From NCBI GenBank assembly GCA_048013815.1, contig CM106585.1, forward strand, positions 9,300,001 to 9,364,000: a stretch of DNA of 64,000 nt. Reading direction: 5' to 3'. Of the stretch, positions 1-10,245 are shown piece by piece. The translations under genes and the position numbers were made by a program. The notes beneath the pieces were generated by a model. It saw nothing but the letters and a program-made list of their open reading frames with translations, had not been told where the DNA came from and did not search any database. Each line of letters starts with the position of its first letter. Within the stretch, counting starts at the first letter, position 1. The stretch comes from Setoptus koraiensis (lineage: Eukaryota > Arthropoda).

Positions 1-1
1 C

Positions 2-595
2 GCCCATCAATGGCGCCATTGGCACACATGCAAATATCATCTTGGTTGTTACCAAAATACAGACAAGTGTCGCGATGTCACCTGTACCAGAGGTCGTTAT
101 TGCAAAGAGGGTCGTTGTATTTGTCAAGACAGATGTGAAAGTGAGTCAGAGAACAGCAACAACGTCACTGGCCTTGATGACTTGGCCACAAGTAACGGTG
201 ACGGTGGTCTGCACAACAGGGCATACCCAAATGAAATTTCACTATCTCACCACAGTAGAATGGACAATCAAGTGAGCGAGTTGAATCAATTCTCTACTGG
301 CAACAACAACAGCTTGCAACATCATCATCGGCATCGTCATCATCATCGCCACGGGCAACATCACGGTGGAAAACAATTAACGGAAACATTGGCAAGGGGA
401 CGCCAACAGCAGCAGCAGCAGCATTTATCTATTTGCGCAAACGACGGGAACACCTACAGGAATCAATGCGAGCTGCTACGGCACGCTTGTCTCAATTCTT
501 TGGATCTTAGACCGTTATTTTACGGCAGTTGCGACGACCAATTCGAAGATCAATTGCTCATCAGCCAGGAGCAGCATCTCTATGGCTCGTCTTGA
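2..595 (+). CDS. Follistatin/Kazal-type secreted protein, 3' part
   Basis: The frame is open from the left edge to a TGA at 593-595, so the 5' part lies outside the window. A likely acceptor (AG at 61-62) would start this exon at 63. Near the start is a follistatin N-terminal (FOLN/EGF-like) cysteine pattern: KCRDVTC, RYC, GRCIC, DRC. After about 85 residues rich in His, Asn and Gln comes a Kazal-like core: ICANDGNTYRNQC, ELLRHAC, and GSC near the end. Such modules occur in follistatin, agrin and SPARC relatives, which act outside the cell by binding TGF-beta ligands, matrix or proteases. The long low-complexity insert between the first Kazal cysteines and the CANDG segment is unusual; usual spacing there is under ten residues. 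Which family member this is cannot be decided from the fragment. Confidence 0.65.
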   Translation, partial: AHQWRHWHTCKYHLGCYQNTDKCRDVTCTRGRYCKEGRCICQDRCESESENSNNVTGLDDLATSNGDGGLHNRAYPNEISLSHHSRMDNQVSELNQFSTGNNNSLQHHHRHRHHHRHGQHHGGKQLTETLARGRQQQQQQHLSICANDGNTYRNQCELLRHACLNSLDLRPLFYGSCDDQFEDQLLISQEQHLYGSS

Positions 596-617
596 TGCGT
601 CATTGTTTGCGTCGTAC

Positions 618-623
618 AATAAA
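618..623 (+). promoter_or_regulatory. Poly(A) signal of follistatin/Kazal gene
   Basis: A canonical AATAAA lies 22 bases after the stop codon, fitting a very short 3' UTR. A longer UTR using a later signal cannot be excluded. Confidence 0.45.
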
Positions 624-1499
624 CAGTCAGATATCTCATTCTGTCGTGTGTCCACTTTGTGTGCAATTGCATCCTGTCTGTAATTATCTTTTTGGTGTCG
701 CAATGTTCATCGAGCAGCCATAGCGACCAATGCAAACATTGCACAAAACTGAAAAGAGAAGCCAGCTGGGGCCAGCTCAGGTAACTCGGGCAGCTATTTG
801 TTTGATTTTTTGTTTTGATTGTGAGCCACTGTAAAGTGTTTAGAATGGCGACAAATCATCGGAATTCATTGTGGCCCGCTGGCTGGCTAGCTCGCCGGAC
901 GCCATCTGTGATGCGCGCGGTAAACTAATGGCGCGCGCGCGCGAAGAACCGATGTCTAGCCGCCCCGCGCGAGCTTACCGAAGCGCGCGCCCCATTTCCA
1001 GCCCCGACTCAAGCTGTGGGCAACGAAATTGGTTAGTTCGCTTTGCATACACTAATAGCGGTTGCGTTGTGTGTGCGTGTGTGTGTGTGTTTTGTCGTAG
1101 AATTGTGCGCGTTTGGTTGCACGATGCGCGTTGTGTGCGCGCCGCCAAGTTAGCGCGTTGCATGGCCAAAGGCTTGTGTGTCGGTTGGGTGCGCGGTTCA
1201 CACTTTTACAAGCACCTCTATACTAAACAGTCTATAGCATGCTCGATGCCAGGCTGAAACACTGTACTGGTGCCAGTGTGTGCCTTATGAGTGCATGTTA
1301 TTTGTGTGTGTTCGATTTGTGTGTCGCGCTTTGCAATGCTGCCACTATATCTGCCATAGCAGCTATGCAGCATAGCAGAGGCAACGGCGGGGTAGCAAGG
1401 CCAACGACGATACCGCCATGATGCTGACACTGATGGAATAAGCAGGCAACAGCGACACAACAGTTTAGTTCTGTTCGCTACACAACAGTTCAGTTCGAT

Positions 1500-1612
1500 G
1501 TGTGCGTGTGTGTGTGTGTGTGTGTGCGCGCAACACTCTGTTGTTAGCTCTTGTTAGCTCGCAAATCCGATCGGGCCTCACACAAATGTGTGTGTGTGTG
1601 TGTGTGTGTGTT
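1500..1612. repeat. Two GT microsatellite tracts
   Basis: GT dinucleotides run through about 1501-1530 and 1588-1612, with a smaller one at about 1069-1090. Short ORFs across them are artefacts of the repeat. Confidence 0.9.
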
Positions 1613-2083
1613 GCCAATGGCACACTCCGACTGAGCCACTGACTGAGTGTGTGCGTGTGTGTGTTTTCGCCAGCTATACAATGTACACAAGCACCCGCTC
1701 GTAATATGCACTTGAACAAGTGCTGCTGCTAACGACAACGAGAGCTGAGGACCGACCGAGCTACATAAACACCTTGCATAACATTGGATCTACACACAGC
1801 ACGTATAACTATAACAATATACGTATGTCAGCTCTAACAGTGTGTGCGTAGTGTGCAAAGAGCACTATGTGTGCTGGGGTGGTTGTGTAAGGCGAACGTG
1901 TAGCGATCGGAGCAGCAATGAGCCAGTTAGCGAGGCACACACACAGTGAAAATTTACCTTCGATCAAAATAATATATATATATAATTTTACTACATTTAG
2001 TTGCATTAATAGGAGTCGCAGAATAGGACACCACGCAAAGGCTAACGCGTTCCAGCAACCGACAAACAAGCCATTGAGCCATT

Positions 2084-2140
2084 GAACGAACGAACGAACC
2101 AACCAACTAACCGACCGACCGACCAACGAACCAACTAACC
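2084..2140. repeat. GAAC/CAAC/GACC tetranucleotide repeat
   Basis: An imperfect four-base repeat drifting from GAAC to CAAC to GACC and back. Confidence 0.8.
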
Positions 2141-2391
2141 ACTAGCGAACCTACGAAGCTTGTCACAGTCGCGAACGGCACCATTAGACACATCACATTA
2201 CACATATTAGCACATATACTGCATGTTACAATACTACATATTGTATTCTACCTTTTATTGCATAATATAAATATATATACTGCATATTGGACATCAACGT
2301 TGACACTTCCAACAATTTATTGATTTGTCCTGTGGAAATTGTTCGATCAAAAACCAACAACACTCACCAATAATATTCGCTAATTTTATCA

Positions 2392-2424
2392 AACACACAC
2401 ACACACACACACGCACACACACAC
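2392..2424. repeat. CA microsatellite
   Basis: Near-perfect CA dinucleotide run with one G interruption. Confidence 0.9.
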
Positions 2425-2876
2425 AAGCTCACGGCTTATTGATTTATATTATTATTATATAATATTGGCTTTGCATTTACCTACAGCACTATTGTTGTTG
2501 TTGTTACTAACATTAACCAGCCATATCATTGAACTATTGCTAAGCATTCCGAGAGCAGTCTGCCGAAAAACTCACTCGATACATTGATACATACAAGCTG
2601 AACTAGGGGGAAGAGACACAGGACAGAACGATCGACAATAAATTAACTATCAGACTAAACAGATCATTTCATTCCAGGCTAATCAACTGCATACATTATA
2701 ATCAAACATGGACCTCTCAACTGAGACTAGACACACAAATATGTTCACTTGTTCTGCTGCTACTACAATTTAAGTCTGCTTTGAGTTGAGCTCAACCTGC
2801 AAGCTAATTCGCCAACTAGTCAACTCAATCAGCGTATATCACCATATTATTAATTAATTCCAGCTTGGGAACTTTA

Positions 2877-2879
<3 letters not shown>

Positions 2880-2915
<36 letters not shown>

Positions 2916-2918
2916 CAT
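2880..2918. repeat. CA microsatellite
   Basis: Long CA run with a single G interruption, about 320 bases before the Rab3 start. Confidence 0.9.
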
Positions 2919-3235
2919 ACCAGAACACAGACTCACAGGGGTACTCACACAAACGCATTTACACTCGCATATGGTATGGGATAATCACTGAGGCGCGCCA
3001 ATAATATAATCCAACTTCAAAAGTGGTTGACCTATTGCTAAAACGCATATTGATACAGAAACCAAACGAAAAATTGCATATTAGGAATTGATCAAATCTG
3101 TCAAATCCATTTTTTTTTTCAACTGAACATCAATTGACTTTCACTGCTTCAAAGATATAGGCATAGTAATACTTGACAAGTACCATTAGAGGACATCATA
3201 TAAATTTAGAACAGTGACACTCATAAAACATCAAT

Positions 3236-4102
3236 ATGCAGACTTATGCGGGCCAGGATACTAGATGGCAAAAGGACAATATCGCCGATCAACAATTCGA
3301 TTACATGTTCAAAATATTGATAATCGGGAATAGTAGTGTTGGAAAAACTTCCTTCTTATTCCGTTATGCGGATGACTCGTTCACATCGGCCTTCGTCAGT
3401 AAGTCTGCCTCTCTCTATCCATTCTTCACACAAAAGACTATTTTCTGTAATAATGACATCTCAACTTGCCCATTTCAACTTGACTCTACTGGTTTATTAC
3501 AGGCACCGTTGGAATAGATTTCAAAGTTAAAACCGTTTTCAGACGAGAAAAACGAATGAAGCTCCAGATATGGGTGAGTGCTATGTCTTTTATATCTCTA
3601 TCGACTTGCTTCAAATCAGGCCTTGATTTTTAAAAACAACAATTGTTATTCAATTATTACACCTATACAGGATACCGCCGGACAAGAAAGATACCGAACC
3701 ATCACAACAGCTTACTATCGAGGCGCCATGGGATTCATACTTATGTATGACGTAACTAACGAGGAGTCTTTTAATAGTGTTCAAGATTGGGTGACACAAA
3801 TTAAAACATATTCTTGGGACAACGCACAAGTAATTTTAGTTGGTAATAAGTCTGATATGGAGGACGAAAGGGTTGTGTCCACGGACAGAGGAAAACAATT
3901 GGCAGAACAGTTAGGTTTGGAATTTTTTGAAACATCGGCTAAAGAGAACATTAACGTTAAGGATGTCTTCGAGCGATTGGTTGATATAATATGTGACAAA
4001 ATGTCCGAGAGTCTAGACTCAGATCCATCAACGGTGAATGCAAACAAAGGAACAAGACTAACTGACAATCCAATGCCTCAAAATAACAATTGCCAATGTT
4101 GA
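3236..4102 (+). CDS. Rab3: Rab3 small GTPase (three exons)
   Basis: Exons 3236-3398, 3503-3573 and 3671-4102 join in phase (1, then 0) to 221 residues, the normal Rab3 length. Donors are GTAAGT and GTGAGT; acceptors end TTACAG and ATACAG; introns are 104 and 97 bp. Visible motifs: P-loop GNSSVGKT (31-38), switch I region TVGIDF after the first join, DTAGQ (79-83), NKSD (137-140), TSAK (166-169), and a C-terminal C-Q-C for double geranylgeranylation. The stretch [19 protein letters not shown] and the Rab3-typical [11 protein letters not shown] and [10 protein letters not shown] make the subfamily call firm. Rab3 sits on synaptic and secretory vesicles and couples them through effectors such as RIM and rabphilin to regulated exocytosis. 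The start at 3236 gives the usual short variable N-terminus before FDYMFK. Confidence 0.97.
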
Positions 4103-4728
4103 GGGTCCACCATCTTAAGTCATATTTAATATTATAACAACAACAAAAGTTGTGTAGGCTAACATGGAAATATTATCAAAAGTAGATAAAGTCTAAGCGA
4201 AATGTATATTTAACTTTAAATTCTTCAGCAAACACGAAGGTTCCTTAGAGAGCCATATCCATTATGAATAACCCAAGTCATGCTTTTGAAAATCTAAAAC
4301 ATAATTTCAATATTAATTATCCTTAAGAAACGCAGCAGGAGTAATCATGGTACTTGATCTCAATATATATGAATCTATGTATAAAAATATATATACATAT
4401 ATATATATATTTGCGACGTGGTTTATTTGCGACGTGGTGTTAAACTTTGTTATAAAACTCCAGCGTTACTATCAATGTATTTACGGACAAGGACGGCCCA
4501 ACTTTCATCAATCAATTCAAGATTTATTTATTTACCTAATGACATGTGTCAGTATCTACAAATTTGTGTGTAGATTATTATAGTAAAAAGAACCAGAAAG
4601 AATCTTTAGGTATGAAGATAACCTCATGTATCACACTGGATCAAACTCTTGCACTTACAAATATTGGTGCGAGCCGTTCACTGCAAGAATAGATAATTTT
4701 TTTTTCTTTACTATATCTAAGGCCAAAC

Positions 4729-4734
4729 AATAAA
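4729..4734 (+). promoter_or_regulatory. Probable Rab3 poly(A) signal
   Basis: AATAAA about 630 bases after the Rab3 stop. The DNA between 4103 and 4728 is AT-rich without coding potential and is best read as 3' UTR. Confidence 0.5.
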
Positions 4735-5028
4735 ACTATAGGCTCACAATATTGTTTTAACCGGTATCAAATGTGCTATTTATAGAAAATCCGGCCGATA
4801 AACTATAATGTTTACACTCAGATGGATGCTGGGGATTCGTTAAAAGAGAAAGTAAAAATCATCTTGTCAGAGCCATAGATAGAAGGCTTAACAAAAAAAA
4901 AATGTTTTAACTTGAGATTTAGTTTACTTTGTGAAATTTTATCTCAGATCATCCATAATACAGATAAAATATATAGATCTAAAAATACACCCACAATTGA
5001 TTAGTGTTGGCCAACAATTAATAGCAAG
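4735..5028. promoter_or_regulatory. Presumed promoter of small secreted gene
   Basis: AT-rich DNA with a TATA-like stretch at about 4963-4976, roughly 55-65 bases before the ATG at 5029, at a distance consistent with a short 5' UTR. Inference from position and base composition only. Confidence 0.35.
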
Positions 5029-5349
5029 ATGCACTTACTAGCTATTGTTTTTTTCTTCTGTCTATTAATCAGAGTAAACGGCCATCCAGATCGTTGCGAT
5101 AGGGAAATCGACGACCTGTCTTCAAGATTGACCTCAAGCTTGAACAAGCTCAATAATTCAATGGGCAAGCCAAACAACGATCATATCCTCGAAGGCCTCC
5201 CTAAACAGGCGACCATGAGCACTGATGAGATGGTAACTCGTCTGAATGCGGCATACAAGAAACTAACAGAACAATCTACGCAAGCTCGAAACGCCGCCGC
5301 TGCTTCAAGAGCTTCGTCGCTGTTGACTCTTATTAGTTCGAAACAATAA
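5029..5349 (+). CDS. Small secreted protein, unknown family
   Basis: A 106-residue intronless ORF. It starts with a textbook signal peptide (about residues 1-18, hydrophobic core AIVFFFCLLI, then VNG before HPDRC). The mature part is short, mostly polar and predicted helical, with one cysteine just after the cleavage site, spaced Leu residues (DDLSSRLTSSLNKL) and an Ala-rich C-terminal segment. A single mature cysteine would allow dimerisation, but that is inference. A TATA-like element upstream and an AATAAA at 5396 support a complete transcription unit. I do not recognise the family. It lies tail-to-tail with DAP5. Confidence 0.6.
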   Translation: MHLLAIVFFFCLLIRVNGHPDRCDREIDDLSSRLTSSLNKLNNSMGKPNNDHILEGLPKQATMSTDEMVTRLNAAYKKLTEQSTQARNAAAASRASSLLTLISSKQ

Positions 5350-5395
5350 TGATTAAATGAAACGAAGTTTAGCCTTTTGTCTGACGAAGTAATTA

Positions 5396-5401
5396 AATAA
5401 A
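5396..5401 (+). promoter_or_regulatory. Poly(A) signal of small secreted gene
   Basis: AATAAA 46 bases after the stop at 5349. A complementary signal for the convergent DAP5 gene (TTTATT on the plus strand) lies at 5463-5468, so the two 3' ends almost meet. Confidence 0.6.
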
Positions 5402-5682
5402 GAGCGCAAATCGTTCAAATTTGAGGTGATTTGATGATTATTCATTTTGCTGAATCAAGTTATTTATTGTATCTAGGATATTTCGCTTTGCTTAAGATCT
5501 CTGCCTCACGCGAATATCTTGTCACTCAACCAGGAGAAATAGACGATATTTTCTCTAGATAATTACTCCTGATCTCGTAACAATGCAAGCTCTTCGCGCT
5601 ATAATTAATGTAATCTCCAAGTGTGGATGAATTTAGTGTAATCGTGACCATATTCTACATAGATAGTTGTGCACGCACTCTT

Positions 5683-8600
5683 CTACTCCTCTTCAGATTC
5701 TGAATCAGACTCCGCCAACCAATTTAACCAGGTATTCACTTGGAAGAGTGCTTTTCCTTTTCCAGGGTACTCGTCGTTAATCTCTTCTTTCCACATGAAA
5801 AATACATCGTCATCTATAATATTCAGGTCATAAAGCATGACGTACCATCTCAAGAAAGCTCCTGTAGATATTTCGGGATGCAGTTGTAGTTAGTTAGTAT
5901 GCACACAAGTTCAGAGACAAAACATCAACAAAGAAACAAAGAAAAAACATACCTTTAGGAAAACCTAGTCCGTAATAAAATGATTGCAGAGAATACAGTG
6001 TTGCCAACTGAAGTCTCTTATCAGAAAGAATGGCTTGTAGTATCTGATGATATTTGGTCAATAGTTCTTTTTCAAATTCAATTGTCGCTGTGCTTGGGGA
6101 ATTTTGACTCGATTCTTCTTGTTTAGATTTTTCTGAAACTTTTAAATGGATATATCTCAATAGGCATGTGAATAGCACGTATGCAAATGATGGAGATGAC
6201 TGCAGAGACGAATCGACATTTTCTTTTATCCATCTGTAAATGCTACCAGGCGATGCATCTTTTTCAATTTGAGCCCATAAATCAGGTTCAATGGTCAACA
6301 TAGGATAAAGGAATCCAAGACATCGGTCGCGAAGAATGGTAGCTAATCTATCCTTGGTTCTGTCAACTTCCGGCAACATATTGATAAGATCTATTTTAGA
6401 GGCTGTAAATTTTTCATTTACCCAAGCCTTACCCATGATCTTCTCGAGTTTTTGTAGACATAGTAGAAATAGAGGATGGTGTTTCCCTCCTTCCAGGGGT
6501 TCTTTCACATCTTCTAGCGAAACCAGTCCATCGGATATCGCACGACTCAGAATGCCAGCCACGTGAGATTTAACCTTGGGTGTCTCCACTTCCAGCGCCT
6601 CCATTTGAATGAATAATGATTTGAAAGCATTCATAAGAGATGAAGACTCAATGGATGACGGAACAAGTTGACTGAAGAGGTGGCTCACCATCTCTCTGTC
6701 AGTGTCTGTCTTCAATATAGAGTCTTTCATCAAGCCCACTAAACAATCAGGCTGATAATTTTTGGGTACTTTCAATTCCTTGATTTTCTGCAGAGCGGAT
6801 AACATTACTTCAGATGATGTGGTGGTATTGAAACATTCCACAACTATCTCATTGAATTTGTTGACGTAATAATCTTTAGCTGCGCTCTTGACAGAGCTGT
6901 TGTTAGTCAAGGTCATATTGCCGAAAGAATCTATTACTGGGCTCCGTATATCTCCGACTTTTACTGCTGGCAGTGCAGAGGGTGGAGGAACCGCTTGAGC
7001 AGCCTCTGGTTGGTATCTACTGACTGGTTGTATCGAAGTCAATGATATAGGTACATTGGTTAGGCCATTATTGCCAGACCCTAGCCTTTGATCTAAAGAT
7101 TTCCCATCTTTGTAATTCGATTCTTTACTATCCGATGAAGTAATGACCTTGTTCATTAGTGGATTGTGTGATGGTCGCAAAGAGAATTTCTCATCCGCAC
7201 TTATCGAAGTTGTTAACAAAGGTGAGGGCATCTCACGCACAGTTTGAGCGCTACTATTCGTATTCTGATGAACGCTTGGTTTTTGATGTGAATAATTGTT
7301 GATATTAGAATTAGCGTTGAATTCGTTCCTACTGTATCTTGAAATTCCATTATTTGGAGGTCCCATATTGGTTTGATTCATTCTACTCCTATCAAAAGAT
7401 GGCTGTGTGAGCGCCGTGTCATTAACAGCGATTCTGCGGGGAGGAGGAATACTATCGGAACTTCTGTCGCGAAAGTCAAACCTATCTCGGTCGAATCTTG
7501 TCGGCGCTCGATCATCTACATTTCCACGATGGTTGAGTCCAGGCTGACTTGAGTTCGCATATGGTTGAACAGCGATATTATGCGTGGCACGCGAATCAAC
7601 AACCCTAGGTTGAATTTTCGGTGGTGCCATGTGTGGTGGAAGCGGGGCATGCTGCTCGGACGAATACTGTCTCTGTCTAAATCGTGGTGCAATGAAATCT
7701 TCAGCCATCTCTCTTCTTGGCCAATTCATATTGGGATTACCGTTGGCGGCTGCCGGAGGATAGACCTCTGCATCTGATCTTTGTTGTCGATTATGATGGT
7801 TCTGATTCATTGTATATCTATCCCCGCCACTATTATTACGTGTTCGTCTATTGAAATCCGTTTGCTCTAAATGAGGACCCCTGGGTTCGAGCCTTACTTG
7901 ATCTCTGTCTCGCATCTGCGCTCTCTCCCGCATTTGTTCTCTTTCTCGCATTTGCCGGGCTCCTATTGGATCAAAGTGTGTGGACTTCCTCAAGTCTTTG
8001 TTGAACGTATCACGATTGAAATCTTGTAAAGGTTTGACAGAAGGAGGGGGTGGAGGGGGAGGATCACGGGCGAAATCTCTGTTGTACCTGGTGTTATATG
8101 TCCTATTATCACGACTATCAAAACGCCTATCATGATCACGAAAATCTCGAGGGTCACGTCTATCTTCAACACGTTTAGCTTGCGGATCATCACGGATCTG
8201 GGCAAGGCGCTCAGGGTCTATGCTGATTACACGTCTCTCTGAAGTAGGATTGGTTCCATGAGAGTTGGCATTCGTTCTAGCGACAGACTGTTGCAGAGGC
8301 GAATTAATAGATCCATTATTTGTTGCAATCTTATGTTGATTGCCGGTATGCGGTCTGGATTGACCCAAGTTATTTGCTTGCACATTATTATTAGATGAAT
8401 TCTTTTCATTTCCTGTTAAACTATTGCTTGGTGGATTCGACAAAAGAGGTACTTTCTGACCCTGACTTTTATCACTACTCATTAGCGTGCCCGACTTGAC
8501 ATCAGTTGCATTACCGTTGTCACGCTTTTTTGATCTCGTGTCAAGCGATTTAGAGAATGCCTCAGCACCTGAAGACATAAAAGAATGTTCCATCGGCATG

Positions 8601-9550
8601 TAAGTTGATCCAAGACCAAAATGATCACTGCTAGTAGTAAAACTTGGACCATCATCTAAAAATGATAGATTAGCTCCGTGGAGGCTAGCTAATTCGTTGA
8701 AACTGGCCATCGAACGTCCATTACCGTAACGTTCTGTGGGGTATCCAGCTTCTTCCCTCAACTTGGATAAAGTTTGAGGCGCATTGTCTTCCCTTTGGAA
8801 TGGACGAGGACGCCATTTATTATTTCTGAGGTCTATGACATCCTTGAGCATAAATCTTATGCGAGAGGGTAGCTCGTTTTTTTTAGAAAAAAGACCCATA
8901 CGATCAAAGTATTGATTCATAAGGTTCTTGGACGCTTGTGTATCCAGAAGGTTACCAACTGTTTTCATGATTTGGCAGAGGCATTCCAAGTCTTGCGCCT
9001 GATCTTGAATCGTGCGCTCTTTCTTCTTTGATAGCAGTCCTCTGATGCATTCGTGTAGTATTTCCTCCTGCAATAGTCGTTTCCTGCCAAGCTCACAAAT
9101 GAATTTGATATTGCCAAGCATTTTCTGCTTGGCAATAGCTTTTTGCTCAAACTCATCGTCAGTGAGCTCATTTTTACTTTCAAAATCTTCGGTCGCCTTT
9201 CGGCGCCGCTCAAATTCGTCCTCGCACTTAGAGATCAGAAATTTGCAAAAGGTGTTAGGTCCCGGTTCAGGTTCGAAGTTGGGTGCTTTTTCACTTAATT
9301 CCTGACATAGTTTAGCATATAAAGAGCTATACTTAGGATCTTTTAAGGCTTTTTCAAATAAGAGATATATAACTCCTTTCAGGGTTCGAGGTGTGTCTAA
9401 GCCCACATGAAGCAATTCTCTGCTCAATTTATCGAATGTTTCGGGTGTGATTTTGTTGAGTATACCGCGAACTTTGCGAAAAATAACATCTTGACGTTCT
9501 TCGTGAGCTGATGATTTGTTCGCTGGTGGTTGATAACGATGATGGTACAT
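5683..9550 (-). CDS. EIF4G2: DAP5/NAT1 (eIF4G2) translation initiation factor, two exons
   Basis: Exon 9550-5953 and exon 5861-5683 join in phase 1 across a 91-bp intron (donor GTATGT, acceptor CTACAG), giving 1258 residues from the ATG at 9550. Domains: MIF4G (about 25-245, VRGILNKITPE...RIRFMLKDVIDLR), a long Arg/Asp/Asn-rich linker with a seven-Pro run, the DAP5-specific block with SLRPSHNPLMNK, MA3 (about 891-1010) and W2 (about 1070-1250, ending FPGK-like YPGKGKALFQV...WLNWLAE plus an acidic tail SDSESEEE). No eIF4E-binding region precedes the MIF4G domain, as expected for DAP5 rather than eIF4G1. DAP5 drives eIF4E-independent and IRES-type translation by binding eIF4A and eIF3. The linker is longer than in vertebrates (907 residues total). 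The frame remains open upstream of the ATG to a likely acceptor at 9575-9576, so an upstream coding exon is possible. Confidence 0.97.
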
Positions 9551-9910
9551 ATGTAATTGGTTGCTTGCTTGTTCCTGTAGAATATTTGTGGTATACGTTT
9601 AGTCCTCTCTATGATAATAATATAAAGCGATTATGCGTATAATTGTGTGTGGTTTTGATAATTAATTGTTATTGACTTGACCTATTTAGTGTTTACCACC
9701 TGGTCATCAATGCCAGAGGTTCGTTGTTATGATCAATTATACTTGACGTGAAGAATGGTTTAGATTAATTATAAGAATGATATATCTAGAAATGTAAATG
9801 ATTGTGATAGATGATAGGTCACAATTGTGTGTTCAATCGTGTCTTGATGAAATGATGAAATGACTTTGTTTACATGTATTTTAGCAAGATTCTTCTAATA
9901 GTAATGTATA

Positions 9911-9960
9911 TGAATATTTATATATATATAGATATATATAAATATATATATATATATATC
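9911..9960. repeat. AT microsatellite
   Basis: Imperfect TA dinucleotide run with occasional G or C. Confidence 0.85.
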
Positions 9961-10133
9961 AATACAAATACACAGATGTTTAATTTTCTAATGATATTTG
10001 TCTGGTGTGTAAATGTAGCGTCCCTATGTCTGTATATTTATATGCTAATATGTGAGTGTATGTGTATAAGAGAGGAAAATTGTTCTAACTGTATCATAAA
10101 TGTCTATGTATCTATATACGGCAGAGCATAAAT

Positions 10134-10245
10134 ACATACATATATAAATGTCGATATATATATATATAAATATATATGTATATACATATATATATATAAA
10201 TAATATAATATATATATCTATGTGGGTATATATATATATATTAAA
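10134..10245. repeat. AT microsatellite
   Basis: Imperfect TA-rich array of about 110 bases, interrupted by AAATA units. Tyr/Ile-rich frames on both strands are artefacts of it. Confidence 0.85.

Larger units (their letters stand above)
624..3235. other. Repeat-rich intergenic DNA upstream of Rab3
   Basis: No conserved protein is visible in any frame. The region holds long GT/CA tracts, a GC-rich patch at about 870-1010 with CpG-rich runs, a GAAC/GACC tetranucleotide stretch and AT-rich DNA nearer Rab3. Non-coding first exons of Rab3 may lie here but cannot be placed without transcripts. Confidence 0.6.
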
